From positions 1 through 39,867 of the forward strand of contig CALCRH010000062.1 in NCBI GenBank assembly GCA_937894515.1: a DNA stretch of 39,867 bases, given 5' to 3'. The position numbers and the translations under genes are program-made. Positions 16,357 to 25,177 of the stretch are shown here, piece after piece; the stretch's first letter is position 1; every line of letters starts with the position of its first letter. The notes beneath the pieces were generated by a model that was given only the letters and a program-made list of their open reading frames with translations, was not told the origin of the DNA and ran no database searches. The DNA is from an uncultured Clostridia bacterium. GTDB lineage: Bacteria > Bacillota > Clostridia > Oscillospirales > Oscillospiraceae.

Positions 16357-16976
16357 CTTTTGGCCTCCCATTTTTTGAGAAACGTCATACGATGCTCCGG
16401 ACATGGGCCATATTGATCCAACATTTCATAGTGCAGCCTGGTACCATAGCCCTTGTGCTTGGCAAACCGGTATTCCGGGTACTGCTTGTCCAGCACATCG
16501 GTCACATAGCGGTCACGGCTCACCTTCGCCAGAATGGATGCCGCGGCAATGCTGGCACTTCTGCCGTCGCCGCCTACAAAACACGCGTGCGCCGTGGTGA
16601 TCTTGGCCGACTTCCCCTTGTCCCGGTTGCCGTCAATCAGCGCCAGTTCCGGTTGCACGGAAAGTCCATCAATCGCCAGCTGCATAGCTTTCATGCGGGC
16701 GCTCAAGATATCGGTAGCATCAATCTCCGCCGCTTCCACACGGGCAACCGACCACGCCACCGCTTTGGCGGTGATCTCCTCATACAGCAAGTCCCGCTTC
16801 TTCGGCGTCAGCTCCTTGGAGTCGTTTAATCCATCCATTTCGCAGTAAGGCGGCAAAATCACTGCCGCAGCATACACCGGACCCATCAGCGGTCCTGCTC
16901 CGGCCTCGTCCACACCGCAGATCATCTGGATTCCCCGGTCAAAGCAGTCTTTTTCAATGTCCCACAGTTCTCTCAT
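16353..16976 (-). CDS. rnhB: Ribonuclease HII with altered GRG motif
   Basis: A 207-residue RNase HII, which removes ribonucleotides from RNA-DNA hybrids in the cytoplasm. The signature begins ICGVDEAGAGPLMGP with the catalytic D23-E24 pair; later acidic sites are in LALIDGN and near the HKGYGTRLH segment. The odd feature is GAG at 26-28, where nearly all RNase HII enzymes have GRG or GKG; the codon is GCA. The ATG overlaps the ylqF stop (ATGA) after an AGAGGA site. It sits in the standard rplS-ylqF-rnhB order, so the assignment is secure even if the motif differs. Confidence 0.93.
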   Translation of the reverse strand: MRELWDIEKDCFDRGIQMICGVDEAGAGPLMGPVYAAAVILPPYCEMDGLNDSKELTPKKRDLLYEEITAKAVAWSVARVEAAEIDATDILSARMKAMQLAIDGLSVQPELALIDGNRDKGKSAKITTAHACFVGGDGRSASIAAASILAKVSRDRYVTDVLDKQYPEYRFAKHKGYGTRLHYEMLDQYGPCPEHRMTFLKKWEAKR

Positions 16977-17839
16977 TTTATGTCCTCTACCGTCTCAAGT
17001 GTAAAGGTACCTAACTTGCCGCCTCGGAATTCATCAAGTAAAATCCGCGCCATGCGTTCCGTGTCCACCTCAGCACCCCGCATCAAAAAGCCGCGCTTAC
17101 GGCCCGCCTTGGTCAGCAGGTCATAGCCGCTGTCAACCGCTTCTATTTCCATCTTATAGCGCTCGGTCAGTACGGCGGGATAATGTTTTCCCAGGTACTC
17201 CATCAGATAGCAGGCCAGTTCCTCAATGTCCATTACGTCATCCTTGATAGCGCCGGTAAACGCCAGTCGAATGCCTACCTCTTTGTCATCAAACTTGGGC
17301 CACAGGATACCCGGGGTGTCCAGAAGCTCCAGCGTGCTGTCTACCGGCACCCACTGCTTGGTGCGGGTCACGCCGGGGCGATCCTCTGCCTTGGCGGTTT
17401 TCCGTTTGGCTACCTTGTTGATAAACGTGGATTTCCCTACGTTGGGAATTCCCAATACCATCACCCGAATGGTACGTCCCACCTGCCCTTTTGCCTCCCA
17501 GGAATCGATTTTCTCCCGCAGCAGTTCCCGTACCGCGGCGGCAAACCGATTGGTACCCACGCCGTTTTTGGCGTTGACCTCCAGCACCGCATAACCTTTT
17601 CCCCGGAAATAGGCCGCCCAGCGTTTGGTCTCATTGGGATCTGCCTGATCCACCCGGTTCAGCACGATCATGCGGGGCTTATTCCCCACCATCTCGTCCA
17701 CATCCGGGTTACGGCTGGACAGAGGGATTCTGGCATCTACGATCTCGCAAACCGCATCCATATTCTTGATTTCTGCCACGATCATACGCTTGGTCTTGGT
17801 CATATGACCGGGAAACCAGCTCAAACCTTCTATCTGCAT
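16973..17839 (-). CDS. ylqF: Ribosome biogenesis GTPase YlqF/RbgA
   Basis: A 288-residue circularly permuted GTPase needed for late 50S assembly. The motif order is permuted: G4 NRVD (61-64) comes before G1 GIPNVGKS (130-137) and G3 DTPG (174-177). The N-terminal WFPGHMTK segment is typical. GAGGT precedes the ATG. It follows rplS, with a terminator between them, and overlaps rnhB, so it likely heads the ylqF-rnhB-yraN-dipeptidase-phosphoesterase unit. Confidence 0.96.
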   Translation of the reverse strand: MQIEGLSWFPGHMTKTKRMIVAEIKNMDAVCEIVDARIPLSSRNPDVDEMVGNKPRMIVLNRVDQADPNETKRWAAYFRGKGYAVLEVNAKNGVGTNRFAAAVRELLREKIDSWEAKGQVGRTIRVMVLGIPNVGKSTFINKVAKRKTAKAEDRPGVTRTKQWVPVDSTLELLDTPGILWPKFDDKEVGIRLAFTGAIKDDVMDIEELACYLMEYLGKHYPAVLTERYKMEIEAVDSGYDLLTKAGRKRGFLMRGAEVDTERMARILLDEFRGGKLGTFTLETVEDIK

Positions 17840-17894
17840 GTACTCACCTCACAGATTTTATCTATATTATCATATCACACAATTCCCAAAAACG

Positions 17895-17927
17895 CAAAGA
17901 AAAAACCACCTGCGGTTGCAGGCGGTT
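17895..17927 (-). terminator. rplS terminator
   Basis: A 10-bp stem including a G-U pair (17904-17913 with 17918-17927) followed on the minus strand by a run of T (TTTTTTCTTTG). Confidence 0.88.
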
Positions 17928-17942
17928 CTCTTTTGTTTTGGC

Positions 17943-18284
17943 TTACAGCTTTTCGCGGATCTTGGCAGCCTTGCCAACACGACCACGCAGATAGTAGAGC
18001 TTTGCGCGGCGCACATAACCGTGACGCACAGTCTCAATGTGGTCGATAGAGGGAGAGTGCAGGGGGAAGACCTTCTCCACACCCACGCCGTAAGAGATGC
18101 GGCGGACAGTGATGGTCTCCTCGATGCTGCCGTGCTTCTTGGCGATTACGATGCCCTCAAAGACCTGGATACGCTCACGGGAGCCTTCCTTGACCTTCAC
18201 GTGCACACGAACGGTGTCGCCGACTTCCACAGCAGGGGTCTCGCCCTTGATCTGCTTTTCGTTAAATGCCTTCAACAAATCCAT
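17943..18284 (-). CDS. rplS: 50S ribosomal protein L19
   Basis: A 113-residue L19 at the interface of the two ribosomal subunits. The pattern VHVKVKEGSRERIQVFEGIVI and the C-terminal RRAKLYYLR are typical. AGGAGG lies just before the ATG. It has its own promoter, a structured leader and its own terminator, so it is probably expressed as a single gene. Confidence 0.98.
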   Translation of the reverse strand: MDLLKAFNEKQIKGETPAVEVGDTVRVHVKVKEGSRERIQVFEGIVIAKKHGSIEETITVRRISYGVGVEKVFPLHSPSIDHIETVRHGYVRRAKLYYLRGRVGKAAKIREKL

Positions 18285-18315
18285 GGATATTTCCTCCTAT
18301 TTTATAGGTGTTCAT

Positions 18316-18359
18316 GCCGTTTTTCTGATGACAGCCGACAATTTTCAGCCATCAACGGC
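18316..18359 (-). ncRNA. Candidate L19 leader (autoregulatory hairpin)
   Basis: In the rplS 5' leader, GCCGTT and AACGGC arms (18354-18359 and 18316-18321) enclose a second GATG/CATC helix (18350-18353, 18327-18330). Ribosomal protein L19 leaders are known in Firmicutes. I infer this is one from place and shape only. Confidence 0.5.
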
Positions 18360-18386
18360 AGAGGACCGCCCTTTTCACGCCATGAT

Positions 18387-18415
18387 AGAATACCATACCC
18401 TACGGCAAATTGCAA
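18387..18415 (-). promoter_or_regulatory. rplS: Promoter of rplS
   Basis: TTGCAA (18410-18415) and an extended -10 TGGTATTCT (TATTCT complementing 18387-18392) are spaced 17 bases on the minus strand. Confidence 0.7.
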
Positions 18416-18443
18416 GGGTTATTTGCTGTTTTCTAAAAATTTT

Positions 18444-20165
18444 TTATGTTTCCCGCGGAAAATCAAACATCGAGCGGTTATAGCTGACGGTGGTCAGATA
18501 ACGTTTATCCGAAAAGGTGTTCATGAGGTTGGACACAAGGTAGGAAGCGATGCTCTCCACTGGGTTGTCGGCGTCCGTCATGTCGAAGATGCACCCGGTA
18601 TCCCGCAGATACATGCGGATCCTGTCTTTCTCCAGCAGCAGGGAACACTCCATGACGATGCGATTTTTGGGGTTACTCTGATAGATCACGGTGCCGCACT
18701 CCTCAATGAGCAGCATGATGCAGTTGATATTCTTCCGATCTACCGCGTTGTCTTTGAGGAAGCGCTCCGCCTGATCCCGCAGCGACAGAATGTCCTCCGG
18801 CTGCACATACGCAGAGCGGTTCATGACAGGTACCTGCTTTTCCATGGGCAGCAGCCACGGCAGCTTTTCCCGGCCATAGCGTCTTCCGATATAGAGCATT
18901 ACGGCGGCAAGGGACAGCACCTCAGAGATGAGAAGCGCCCACCACATATTGTCAAGCCCGGCGGTTTTCCCCAACAGCAGGAGAAAGAGAACTGGGAAGA
19001 GCAGGGTACTGTTGATGACGATCATCACCGACAGGCGTATCTTCCGCACAAAAAGATACTGGGAGGTCAGCAGGTATTTCACGGAAGTCAGGGGCGTGAT
19101 CAGCACTGTCAGGCGCACCGCCCGATAGCAGTGAGGCAGCAGCTCCGGTGTGGTGATGTCATAGAGCCGGGGCAGCAGCGGCGCACTGGCCAGCAGCAAT
19201 CCCCCTGTGCCTATGCCCAAAATCACCGCCAGACGCAGGCAGTGGTTTGCCAGAGCCTTTTCGGCGGCGTAGTTCCCTTCCCCTAAGTAAACCTCCACCA
19301 GCGGGGACATAGCCGTTCCGATGGCATCAAAGGAGAGCAACAGTGTGACCAGATCCAGCACCAGTGTTGCCAGCGGGAGATAGGCGTCCGAATAGTTGTT
19401 GATGATAAACTGATTGAGGATAAGGGACAGTACGGTAAAGCACAGCGTCCATATCGAGTCCACGAGGGACAGGGAGAATGTCTCCCGCAGGTCGCGCCAA
19501 GAAAAGTGCGGAATAAAACGCAGGGAATTGCTCTTGCGGAAAAAGTGGAGCAGCAACACCGGCAGGCTCACAAGCTGGGCCAGCAGCGTACCGAGACTGG
19601 TTCCGCCCGTCCCCATGCGCAGGGTAAAAAACACGGAAAAGACGATCTGGGACAGCGCCGAAAGCACATTGACCGCAGAACTGACCTCTTCATCTCCGTC
19701 GGCGAATACCATCAGCGTCAGCAGATACACAGCGGGGGTCAGCAGCACCACATATTTTTCATAAAGCCAATAGGACTCCGCCTTCGCACGCACCGCCTCG
19801 GAAAGACCCAGACCGGTAAGGTAGAGGTCTTTCCCGAACACCATGAGCAAAAACAGCGAAAGGCCAAACAGAAGCGAAAGCAGAAAACTCTGCGTGAAGA
19901 TCTGCGAGGCGTGTTTTTCGCGGAACTGCCCCATTTCCCGGGCATACAGGGTCGCGGTGCCGGTGGCGATAAGACCGGCGATGAAATAGGTCAGAGTATA
20001 TGTCGGCATTACCACATGGATCCCGGATATACCCTGCTCTCCCACGATATTTCCCGCGATCAGTGCGTCGGAAATCATCAGCAGGAGCTGCAGGAGCTGC
20101 GAAAAAATCGCTGCGCGAAACAGAGCGCGGAATTTTACTTCAGAAAAGGATAGGCTTGATTTCAT
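18444..20165 (-). CDS. MATE-like transporter fused to a HATPase_c_2-like domain
   Basis: A 573-residue protein. Residues to about 440 form a polytopic membrane region of the MATE/polysaccharide flippase superfamily (about twelve hydrophobic segments). From about 450 the chain is soluble and resembles RsbW-type anti-sigma/histidine-kinase ATPases: LLIEECGTVIYQSN stands where the N-box helix would be, and LRDTGCIFD resembles the G1 box. The N-box lacks the usual pair of Asn residues, so ATP binding may be weak or lost. I chose the ATG at 20165 because GGGAGGAAGT precedes it. Substrate and role are unknown; the fusion could link transport to nucleotide or stress signals. It lies 66 bases after the EamA-type gene and is the last gene before the rplS promoter, with no clear terminator. 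Confidence 0.82.
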   Translation of the reverse strand: MKSSLSFSEVKFRALFRAAIFSQLLQLLLMISDALIAGNIVGEQGISGIHVVMPTYTLTYFIAGLIATGTATLYAREMGQFREKHASQIFTQSFLLSLLFGLSLFLLMVFGKDLYLTGLGLSEAVRAKAESYWLYEKYVVLLTPAVYLLTLMVFADGDEEVSSAVNVLSALSQIVFSVFFTLRMGTGGTSLGTLLAQLVSLPVLLLHFFRKSNSLRFIPHFSWRDLRETFSLSLVDSIWTLCFTVLSLILNQFIINNYSDAYLPLATLVLDLVTLLLSFDAIGTAMSPLVEVYLGEGNYAAEKALANHCLRLAVILGIGTGGLLLASAPLLPRLYDITTPELLPHCYRAVRLTVLITPLTSVKYLLTSQYLFVRKIRLSVMIVINSTLLFPVLFLLLLGKTAGLDNMWWALLISEVLSLAAVMLYIGRRYGREKLPWLLPMEKQVPVMNRSAYVQPEDILSLRDQAERFLKDNAVDRKNINCIMLLIEECGTVIYQSNPKNRIVMECSLLLEKDRIRMYLRDTGCIFDMTDADNPVESIASYLVSNLMNTFSDKRYLTTVSYNRSMFDFPRET

Positions 20166-20191
20166 ACTTCCTCCCAAAACTGATCGGTGAC

Positions 20192-20216
20192 AGGTGGTAA
20201 AAAATACATACCACCT
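20192..20216 (-). other. Hairpin between the two transporter genes
   Basis: AGGTGGTA and TACCACCT arms with a 9-base loop lie about 30 bases upstream of the MATE-fusion start. It has no T-tract and might instead affect mRNA stability. Confidence 0.4.
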
Positions 20217-20231
20217 TCCGCCGGGGTAGGT

Positions 20232-21182
20232 TTACAGGTAAAAAACCGTGCTGCACAGGATGATCCCAATCATACAGGCATACTCCCGCCGGGAAAACTT
20301 TTCCTTCAGCAGTACCTTTCCGGCAATCATGGCAAGTGCGGGATAGATGACCCACGCCAGATCGGCGCGTACCGCATCCACCGTAATGGCCCAGTAGGTC
20401 AGCAGAGTCAGCGCGACACCTGATAGTGCATACCGCCACGCATAGAGGTATTTGCGCTGAAATACCCATAGCCACCGGCGTTTGATCCCCATGAAGATGG
20501 CGGAAAAGACACAGTTATAGATGGCAGACAGGAAAAAGTACACTATGATATAGTCTATGGAGTTGCCGCTCTCCTCGGAAAGTGCCACACTGGAGATCAG
20601 AGAGTCCCCGGCATCAAAGGCGGAGGACAGGATGATCAGCAGGATTCCTGCGATCATGTCCTTGCGCTCTGGCTGCCCTTTCTGGCTCTGCCCGGGGCTG
20701 CGGTGTTTCTTTCCTGTCCCGATCTCATCCACATGGGGAAGAAGGACGGTTCCGGCGATGATCAGAAAAAGGCAGATAAGCGGAAGCGGCCGAAGGATCT
20801 CCTGTATGCCCTCCAGCTTGCCGGAAAAGAGGTTGATAAGAACCAAGCCTAAAACCATAAACACGGAGCCGAAGGAAAAGATGACGTTTTCCACGGTGAT
20901 TCCGATAAAGTAGAAGGCGAACAGATTAATGACATCAAAGAAGAGAGTACATAGGCAGCTATAAACCGCCGCCGGGGTCTCATCTATCAGCATCCATGGA
21001 GCCTGACCGCTTTCCCCCAAACCCAGTGCATAGATGATCACGGCAATCAAAAAACATAAAATGCCATAGGTGAGCGAGGTGGTACAGATGGCCTCATCCT
21101 TTTTGCTGTCTATGCATCGTTTCCCCAAATAGTCATAAAGGAGACAGGATGAAAGTGTCAGTATATTAGCAAAGAGCCACAT
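20232..21182 (-). CDS. EamA/DMT-superfamily transporter
   Basis: A 316-residue integral membrane protein with about ten hydrophobic segments in two halves, joined by a hydrophilic linker (about 155-175: GTGKKHRSPGQSQKGQPERK). The C-terminal half has the ALAMIAGKVLLKEKFSRREY pattern typical of EamA repeats. The family exports or imports small metabolites; the substrate is unknown. AGGAT precedes the ATG. It starts 21 bases after the DUF2344 gene, so it may be co-transcribed with it, and its partner downstream is the MATE fusion. Confidence 0.8.
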   Translation of the reverse strand: MWLFANILTLSSCLLYDYLGKRCIDSKKDEAICTTSLTYGILCFLIAVIIYALGLGESGQAPWMLIDETPAAVYSCLCTLFFDVINLFAFYFIGITVENVIFSFGSVFMVLGLVLINLFSGKLEGIQEILRPLPLICLFLIIAGTVLLPHVDEIGTGKKHRSPGQSQKGQPERKDMIAGILLIILSSAFDAGDSLISSVALSEESGNSIDYIIVYFFLSAIYNCVFSAIFMGIKRRWLWVFQRKYLYAWRYALSGVALTLLTYWAITVDAVRADLAWVIYPALAMIAGKVLLKEKFSRREYACMIGIILCSTVFYL

Positions 21183-21203
21183 AAGGTTATCCTACGTTCT
21201 TCA

Positions 21204-21866
21204 TTACCGAAAGTTCCGCCCCTCGGCGTCCAATATTGCCTTTCTCTGTACTCGGATGAAGTCCGGCATCAGGTCGGGGAGAAAGGTTTCAATGGCCTTG
21301 CCCAGAAGAGCCGGATTCAGCCCCGGGTTCTGCGCCTGCACCACAGCGTGGACAACGATGGTATTGTCCTGTTCTTTCAGTTCCACTTTGTGCAGCATAG
21401 GCGCAATATCCACATCTGCCATCTTTTTACTCTTGGTTTTCTTCTGAATGATGAGTTCTCCTCTGCCGAACAGTTCATTCAGCTTGTCCAACGCACCGGC
21501 AGGTACACCGTTGTCGTATTCCAGCGTCACATCGGCTTCCAGATACGCAAGCTCTTTAATCGGGCGCACCGCCTCATAACAATCCAACACACGGATACCG
21601 CTGGGCATTCCCTCGTTCAGCTTTTCCGCAATACCCGTACCGTCACAGTCCTGTGTCACCTCAAAGTCCAACAGTTCGCACTCGCTGCTCTGCCCTACGG
21701 ACAGGGGCAGTACAATGGACAGAATCGGGTGGGGGTGAAAGCCCTGCGAGTGTTTGATCTCCAACTCCGTGCGGGGAAAGACCCGCTGGAACGTCCGCAT
21801 CAGGTCCAGATGGGAGATATAGGACGCCTGTGCTTCCTTGATAAAAAGCAACCGCAGTTTAGACAT
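21204..21866 (-). CDS. DUF2344 (TIGR03936) radical SAM-linked protein
   Basis: A 220-residue protein beginning KLRLLFIKEAQASYISHLDLMR, with KHSQGFHPHP further on; both are marks of the DUF2344 family. It is encoded next to, or fused with, the TIGR03960-type radical SAM protein in many Firmicutes and Actinobacteria. Its ATG overlaps the end of the radical SAM gene by eight bases, so the two are translationally coupled and probably work as one complex. RNA modification has been suggested for such pairs but is not shown. Confidence 0.9.
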   Translation of the reverse strand: MSKLRLLFIKEAQASYISHLDLMRTFQRVFPRTELEIKHSQGFHPHPILSIVLPLSVGQSSECELLDFEVTQDCDGTGIAEKLNEGMPSGIRVLDCYEAVRPIKELAYLEADVTLEYDNGVPAGALDKLNELFGRGELIIQKKTKSKKMADVDIAPMLHKVELKEQDNTIVVHAVVQAQNPGLNPALLGKAIETFLPDLMPDFIRVQRKAILDAEGRNFR

Positions 21867-23691
21867 CGCACTTCCCCCCTACCAGCTTATTGGCGCCGCA
21901 GCCGTTGCAGTGGGTGCGGCAGTCCGGCGTGGTTACGCCTTTCTTTGCCTGCTCATATTCGTGCCACAGATAGTCCTCGCTGACACCGCTGGAGATCATA
22001 CTCCAGGGCATCACCTCATCCCGTTCTCTCTGCCGATAGGCATAAAAGGCAGGATCAACACCGCATTCGGCAAAGGCCTCTTCCCAGCGCTGTAAGGAGA
22101 AATACTCCTCCCAGGCATCCAGTCTGGCACCCTTGCGCCACGCAGTCTCCAAAACCTTGCACAGTCTTCTGTCACCTCGAGCCAGTACCGCTTCAATAAA
22201 CGATGTCTCCCCGTCATGCCAGTTGTAGGTCACGGTCTTGGTATTCATATTCTCCCACAGCAACGCTACCCGGCGTTCATATTCCTCTCGGGTGATCTGA
22301 GGCTCCCACTGGAACGCCGTATGAGGCTTTGGCACAAAGTAGCTGGTAGAAACGGTGATCCGCACGCCGCGGTTCTTGTTGGTGGCAGCTTCCCGCCACG
22401 CATGCATCACCCGCGCCGCTACATCGGCGATGCCAAGCACATCCTCGTCGGTTTCGGTGGGCAGGCCCAGCATAAAGTATAGCTTCACAGCGCTGTAACC
22501 GCCGGCAAAAGCGGTGTGACAGGACTGAAGCAGATCCTCCAAGGTCACATTCTTGTTGATCACGTCCCGCAGCCGCTGTGTACCGGCCTCGGGTGCAAAG
22601 GTCAGCCCGTTTTTGCGGCCTTTGGCCAACCGCTGCATCAGTTCCATGGAGAAGTTGTCCGCCCGCAGACTGGGCAGAGACAGGTTCACATGACGATCAG
22701 TGCAGAAGTTCTCCAGTTCATCGCACAGTTCTGTCAGAGGCGGATAATCGCTGGTAGACAAGCTGGACAGCGTCACCTCCTGATAGCCGGAGTCGTTACA
22801 GCTATCCAGACAGTATTGGGCGCACAGATCCTTGCTCCTGTTACGCACCGGGCGATACACATATCCCGCCTGGCAGAACCGGCAGCCCCGGATACAACCG
22901 CGGAACAACTCCAGCATCACCCGATCCTGTACGATCTCCGTGCTGGGAACGATGGTTTTTGTGGGAAAATAGGACTTGTCCATATCATGGACGATCCGCT
23001 TGGTCACCACTTTCGGTGCCCCATCGCGGGGAATGATTTCCTTTACCGTCCCGTCTGCATGGTAATTCACCTCGTACAGACTTGGCACGTAGAGACCGTC
23101 CAACCGGGCCGCTTCCACCAAAAAACGGTGCTTGTCCCAACCCTCGCGGCGTGCCTTGCGGTGCAGTTCAATGAGTTCCGGTGTAATATCCTCGCCTTCG
23201 CCCAAAGACACAATGTCGATAAAATCCGCCAAAGGCTCGGCGTTGTACATCGCCGTACCGCCGGCAATCACCAGCGGGGTAAGTTCCGTGCGTTCCGTGC
23301 TGTGCAGGGGGATCTTCGCCAGATCCAGCATATTCAGGATCCCGGGAAACGCCATCTCATAGCCCACCGAGAACGCCACAATATCAAAGTCGGTGATGGC
23401 TTCGCCGGACTCCAGCGCAAACAGCGGGATCTCCGCCTTACGCATCTCCTCCTCCATATCGCCCCAGAGGGCAAACACCCGCTCACACCAGACCCCCGGC
23501 ATCTCATTCATCACGCCATATAAGATCCGCATACCCAGATTGGACATACCGATCTCATAGGTGTCGGGAAAGCAAAAGGCAATCCGGGTATCCACGTCCT
23601 TCTTGTCCTTGATGACAGCGTTGTACTCTCCGCCCACATACCGCGCCGGCTTCTGCACCCGAGGCAATATGCGCTCCAGTTTTTTGTCCAC
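21859..23691 (-). CDS. TIGR03960-type radical SAM protein with B12-binding-like region
   Basis: A protein of about 610 residues. The first 200 residues resemble a cobalamin-binding-like domain (DTYEIGMSNLGMRILYG). The radical SAM core follows with the cluster motif CIRGCRFC near residue 266 (CxxxCxxC). A C-terminal Cys-rich end has CRTHCNGCGA. The family is uncharacterised and pairs with DUF2344, as here. AAGGAG is too close to the ATG at 23697 but is seven bases from the GTG at 23691, and starting there gives the MDKKLE... N-terminus I would expect; I therefore prefer 23691. Confidence 0.88.
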   Translation of the reverse strand: MDKKLERILPRVQKPARYVGGEYNAVIKDKKDVDTRIAFCFPDTYEIGMSNLGMRILYGVMNEMPGVWCERVFALWGDMEEEMRKAEIPLFALESGEAITDFDIVAFSVGYEMAFPGILNMLDLAKIPLHSTERTELTPLVIAGGTAMYNAEPLADFIDIVSLGEGEDITPELIELHRKARREGWDKHRFLVEAARLDGLYVPSLYEVNYHADGTVKEIIPRDGAPKVVTKRIVHDMDKSYFPTKTIVPSTEIVQDRVMLELFRGCIRGCRFCQAGYVYRPVRNRSKDLCAQYCLDSCNDSGYQEVTLSSLSTSDYPPLTELCDELENFCTDRHVNLSLPSLRADNFSMELMQRLAKGRKNGLTFAPEAGTQRLRDVINKNVTLEDLLQSCHTAFAGGYSAVKLYFMLGLPTETDEDVLGIADVAARVMHAWREAATNKNRGVRITVSTSYFVPKPHTAFQWEPQITREEYERRVALLWENMNTKTVTYNWHDGETSFIEAVLARGDRRLCKVLETAWRKGARLDAWEEYFSLQRWEEAFAECGVDPAFYAYRQRERDEVMPWSMISSGVSEDYLWHEYEQAKKGVTTPDCRTHCNGCGANKLVGGKCDV

Positions 23692-23730
23692 GGTCATTCT
23701 CCTTTGCAGCTTTCTTTCTAAATCTTTATT

Positions 23731-24333
23731 TTACCTTTTCCGCCGCCGTTTGACAAGTCCTATTTCCCGCAGCGCATACCAAAGTAATCCCATTGCCGCC
23801 AGCAGGAAGAACGGTGTACCGCCCATTCTTTGCAGCAGAAACAGGGCAAAACCGGTCAGGCAAAGGGAGAAACACAATCCCACATAGCGGACAACGCAAT
23901 CCGCTGTATCCGGCTCCCAAATGTAGGCCACCACTGTCCAGAGCAGCGTACTGCCATCTAATGGTCGCAGCGGCAGCAGATTGAATACGCCCAGCACCGC
24001 CTGGGCACCGGCAAACAGGTCCAGCATTGGCAGCTGCCGCCCCAAAAGGCTCAAACACCATGCCAGCAGCAGATTGATGCCCGGTCCCGCCAGAGTTATG
24101 AGAGCCTCTCCTCCATATCCTGTTCTGCTCTCCACCTGCATTTCTGCGCCAAGTGCCGTAATGTGAATTTCCTTTACAGTTCCACCTGTTACACATAGCG
24201 CGGCATAATGCCCCAGTTCGTGGCACAATGCCGCCAGCAAAAGGGCTGCCAATAAAACCGGCGAGGACAGCAGCACAAAAATCGCCAGCAAAAGAAGTGC
24301 TGACGGTGAAACTCTGATTTTACAGTGTGACAT
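23731..24333 (-). CDS. M50 intramembrane metalloprotease, SpoIVFB-like
   Basis: A 200-residue site-2-protease-family membrane enzyme. The zinc motif is HELGH (38-42) in the first membrane segments, and the third ligand is D126 in PLRPLDG. Several more hydrophobic helices follow. In Bacillus SpoIVFB cleaves pro-sigma-K in the mother cell of the sporangium. This gene overlaps the end of an M23 gene by 14 bases, just as spoIVFB follows spoIVFA. The link to sporulation is inferred from this pairing and the promoter upstream; some M50 proteins in non-sporulators have other substrates. Confidence 0.8.
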   Translation of the reverse strand: MSHCKIRVSPSALLLLAIFVLLSSPVLLAALLLAALCHELGHYAALCVTGGTVKEIHITALGAEMQVESRTGYGGEALITLAGPGINLLLAWCLSLLGRQLPMLDLFAGAQAVLGVFNLLPLRPLDGSTLLWTVVAYIWEPDTADCVVRYVGLCFSLCLTGFALFLLQRMGGTPFFLLAAMGLLWYALREIGLVKRRRKR

Positions 24334-25156
24334 AGTAGATCGGGTTCAGGTACAGCGTGTCCTGATACAGGGCAAAATGGAGGTGGGATCCTGTTGCGTC
24401 TCCGGTTTCCCCGACCTCTGCGATAGGATCGCCGCACTTCACCTTTTGCCCCGAGGAAGCGTTTATGCGGCTGCAATGGGCGTAGAGTGTCATATAGCCG
24501 TTGTCGTGTAACACTTCTACATACTTTCCCAAGTCCGAGCTCTCCCCGATCGCTGTTACCTGTCCCTCTGCAAAAGCATGGATCACTGTACCGGTCTGGG
24601 CAGCAATATCGATTCCATAGTGGAATTTTTCGCCAGACTGCAATGGATGATTCCGGTAACCAAAAGAGGATGTCAGCGTACCGCAAGCCGGTGTTATGTA
24701 GTCAAATCCCAGTACCTGTTGGAGCATGGTGGCCTGCTGCGGGGTATTTTCGCTGTCATAGACCACCGTGTTTCGGTCAACTGCCACCGTTTCCGCTGCT
24801 TCCTCGATGGGCTCTCCGCCGAAAACCGCCACATAGGCATCATTCAGCGTCTCCACAATGCCCTTGTCGCTGATTGACCGGCCTATCGAAGAAAACACCT
24901 CGACAAAATCCGTCTCCTCTCCCATCAGTTCCAGTACCTTCCCCCGATATTTTTCCAACACATCCGGTGCTGTCAGCTTCACGCCGATCACAATAGCCAA
25001 CAGCATGGCGCTGACCACCAGGCGCACCATACTGCCGTTTGATTGCGGCTTGGCTGCTTCCTCCCTCTTACCGTGCCCATTCCGGGACGTACGATATTGT
25101 TCCCGCAGGGATGTTCTGGGCTGTAAATGATTCGGCGGATTTTTTGTGGTTGTCAT
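24320..25156 (-). CDS. M23 (LytM) domain membrane protein, SpoIVFA-like
   Basis: A 278-residue bitopic protein. Residues 1-42 are a basic cytoplasmic tail (Arg/Lys rich), about 43-60 a membrane segment, then a linker. The LytM domain covers the last 110 residues, with HYGID and SHLHF giving the zinc ligands H, D and HxH. The zinc site is intact, so endopeptidase activity is possible. SpoIVFA of Bacillus has the same layout and anchors and inhibits SpoIVFB; SpoIIQ is another relative. AAGGAGGG precedes the ATG. The paired M50 gene overlaps its end. Confidence 0.78.
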   Translation of the reverse strand: MTTTKNPPNHLQPRTSLREQYRTSRNGHGKREEAAKPQSNGSMVRLVVSAMLLAIVIGVKLTAPDVLEKYRGKVLELMGEETDFVEVFSSIGRSISDKGIVETLNDAYVAVFGGEPIEEAAETVAVDRNTVVYDSENTPQQATMLQQVLGFDYITPACGTLTSSFGYRNHPLQSGEKFHYGIDIAAQTGTVIHAFAEGQVTAIGESSDLGKYVEVLHDNGYMTLYAHCSRINASSGQKVKCGDPIAEVGETGDATGSHLHFALYQDTLYLNPIYYVTL

Positions 25157-25177
25157 GGCTCTCCCTCCTTATTTGCC

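Noticed and set aside
20192..20216. Terminator between the EamA and MATE genes
   Set aside because: There is a hairpin but no T-tract, and the loop is long; kept only as a hairpin of unknown role.
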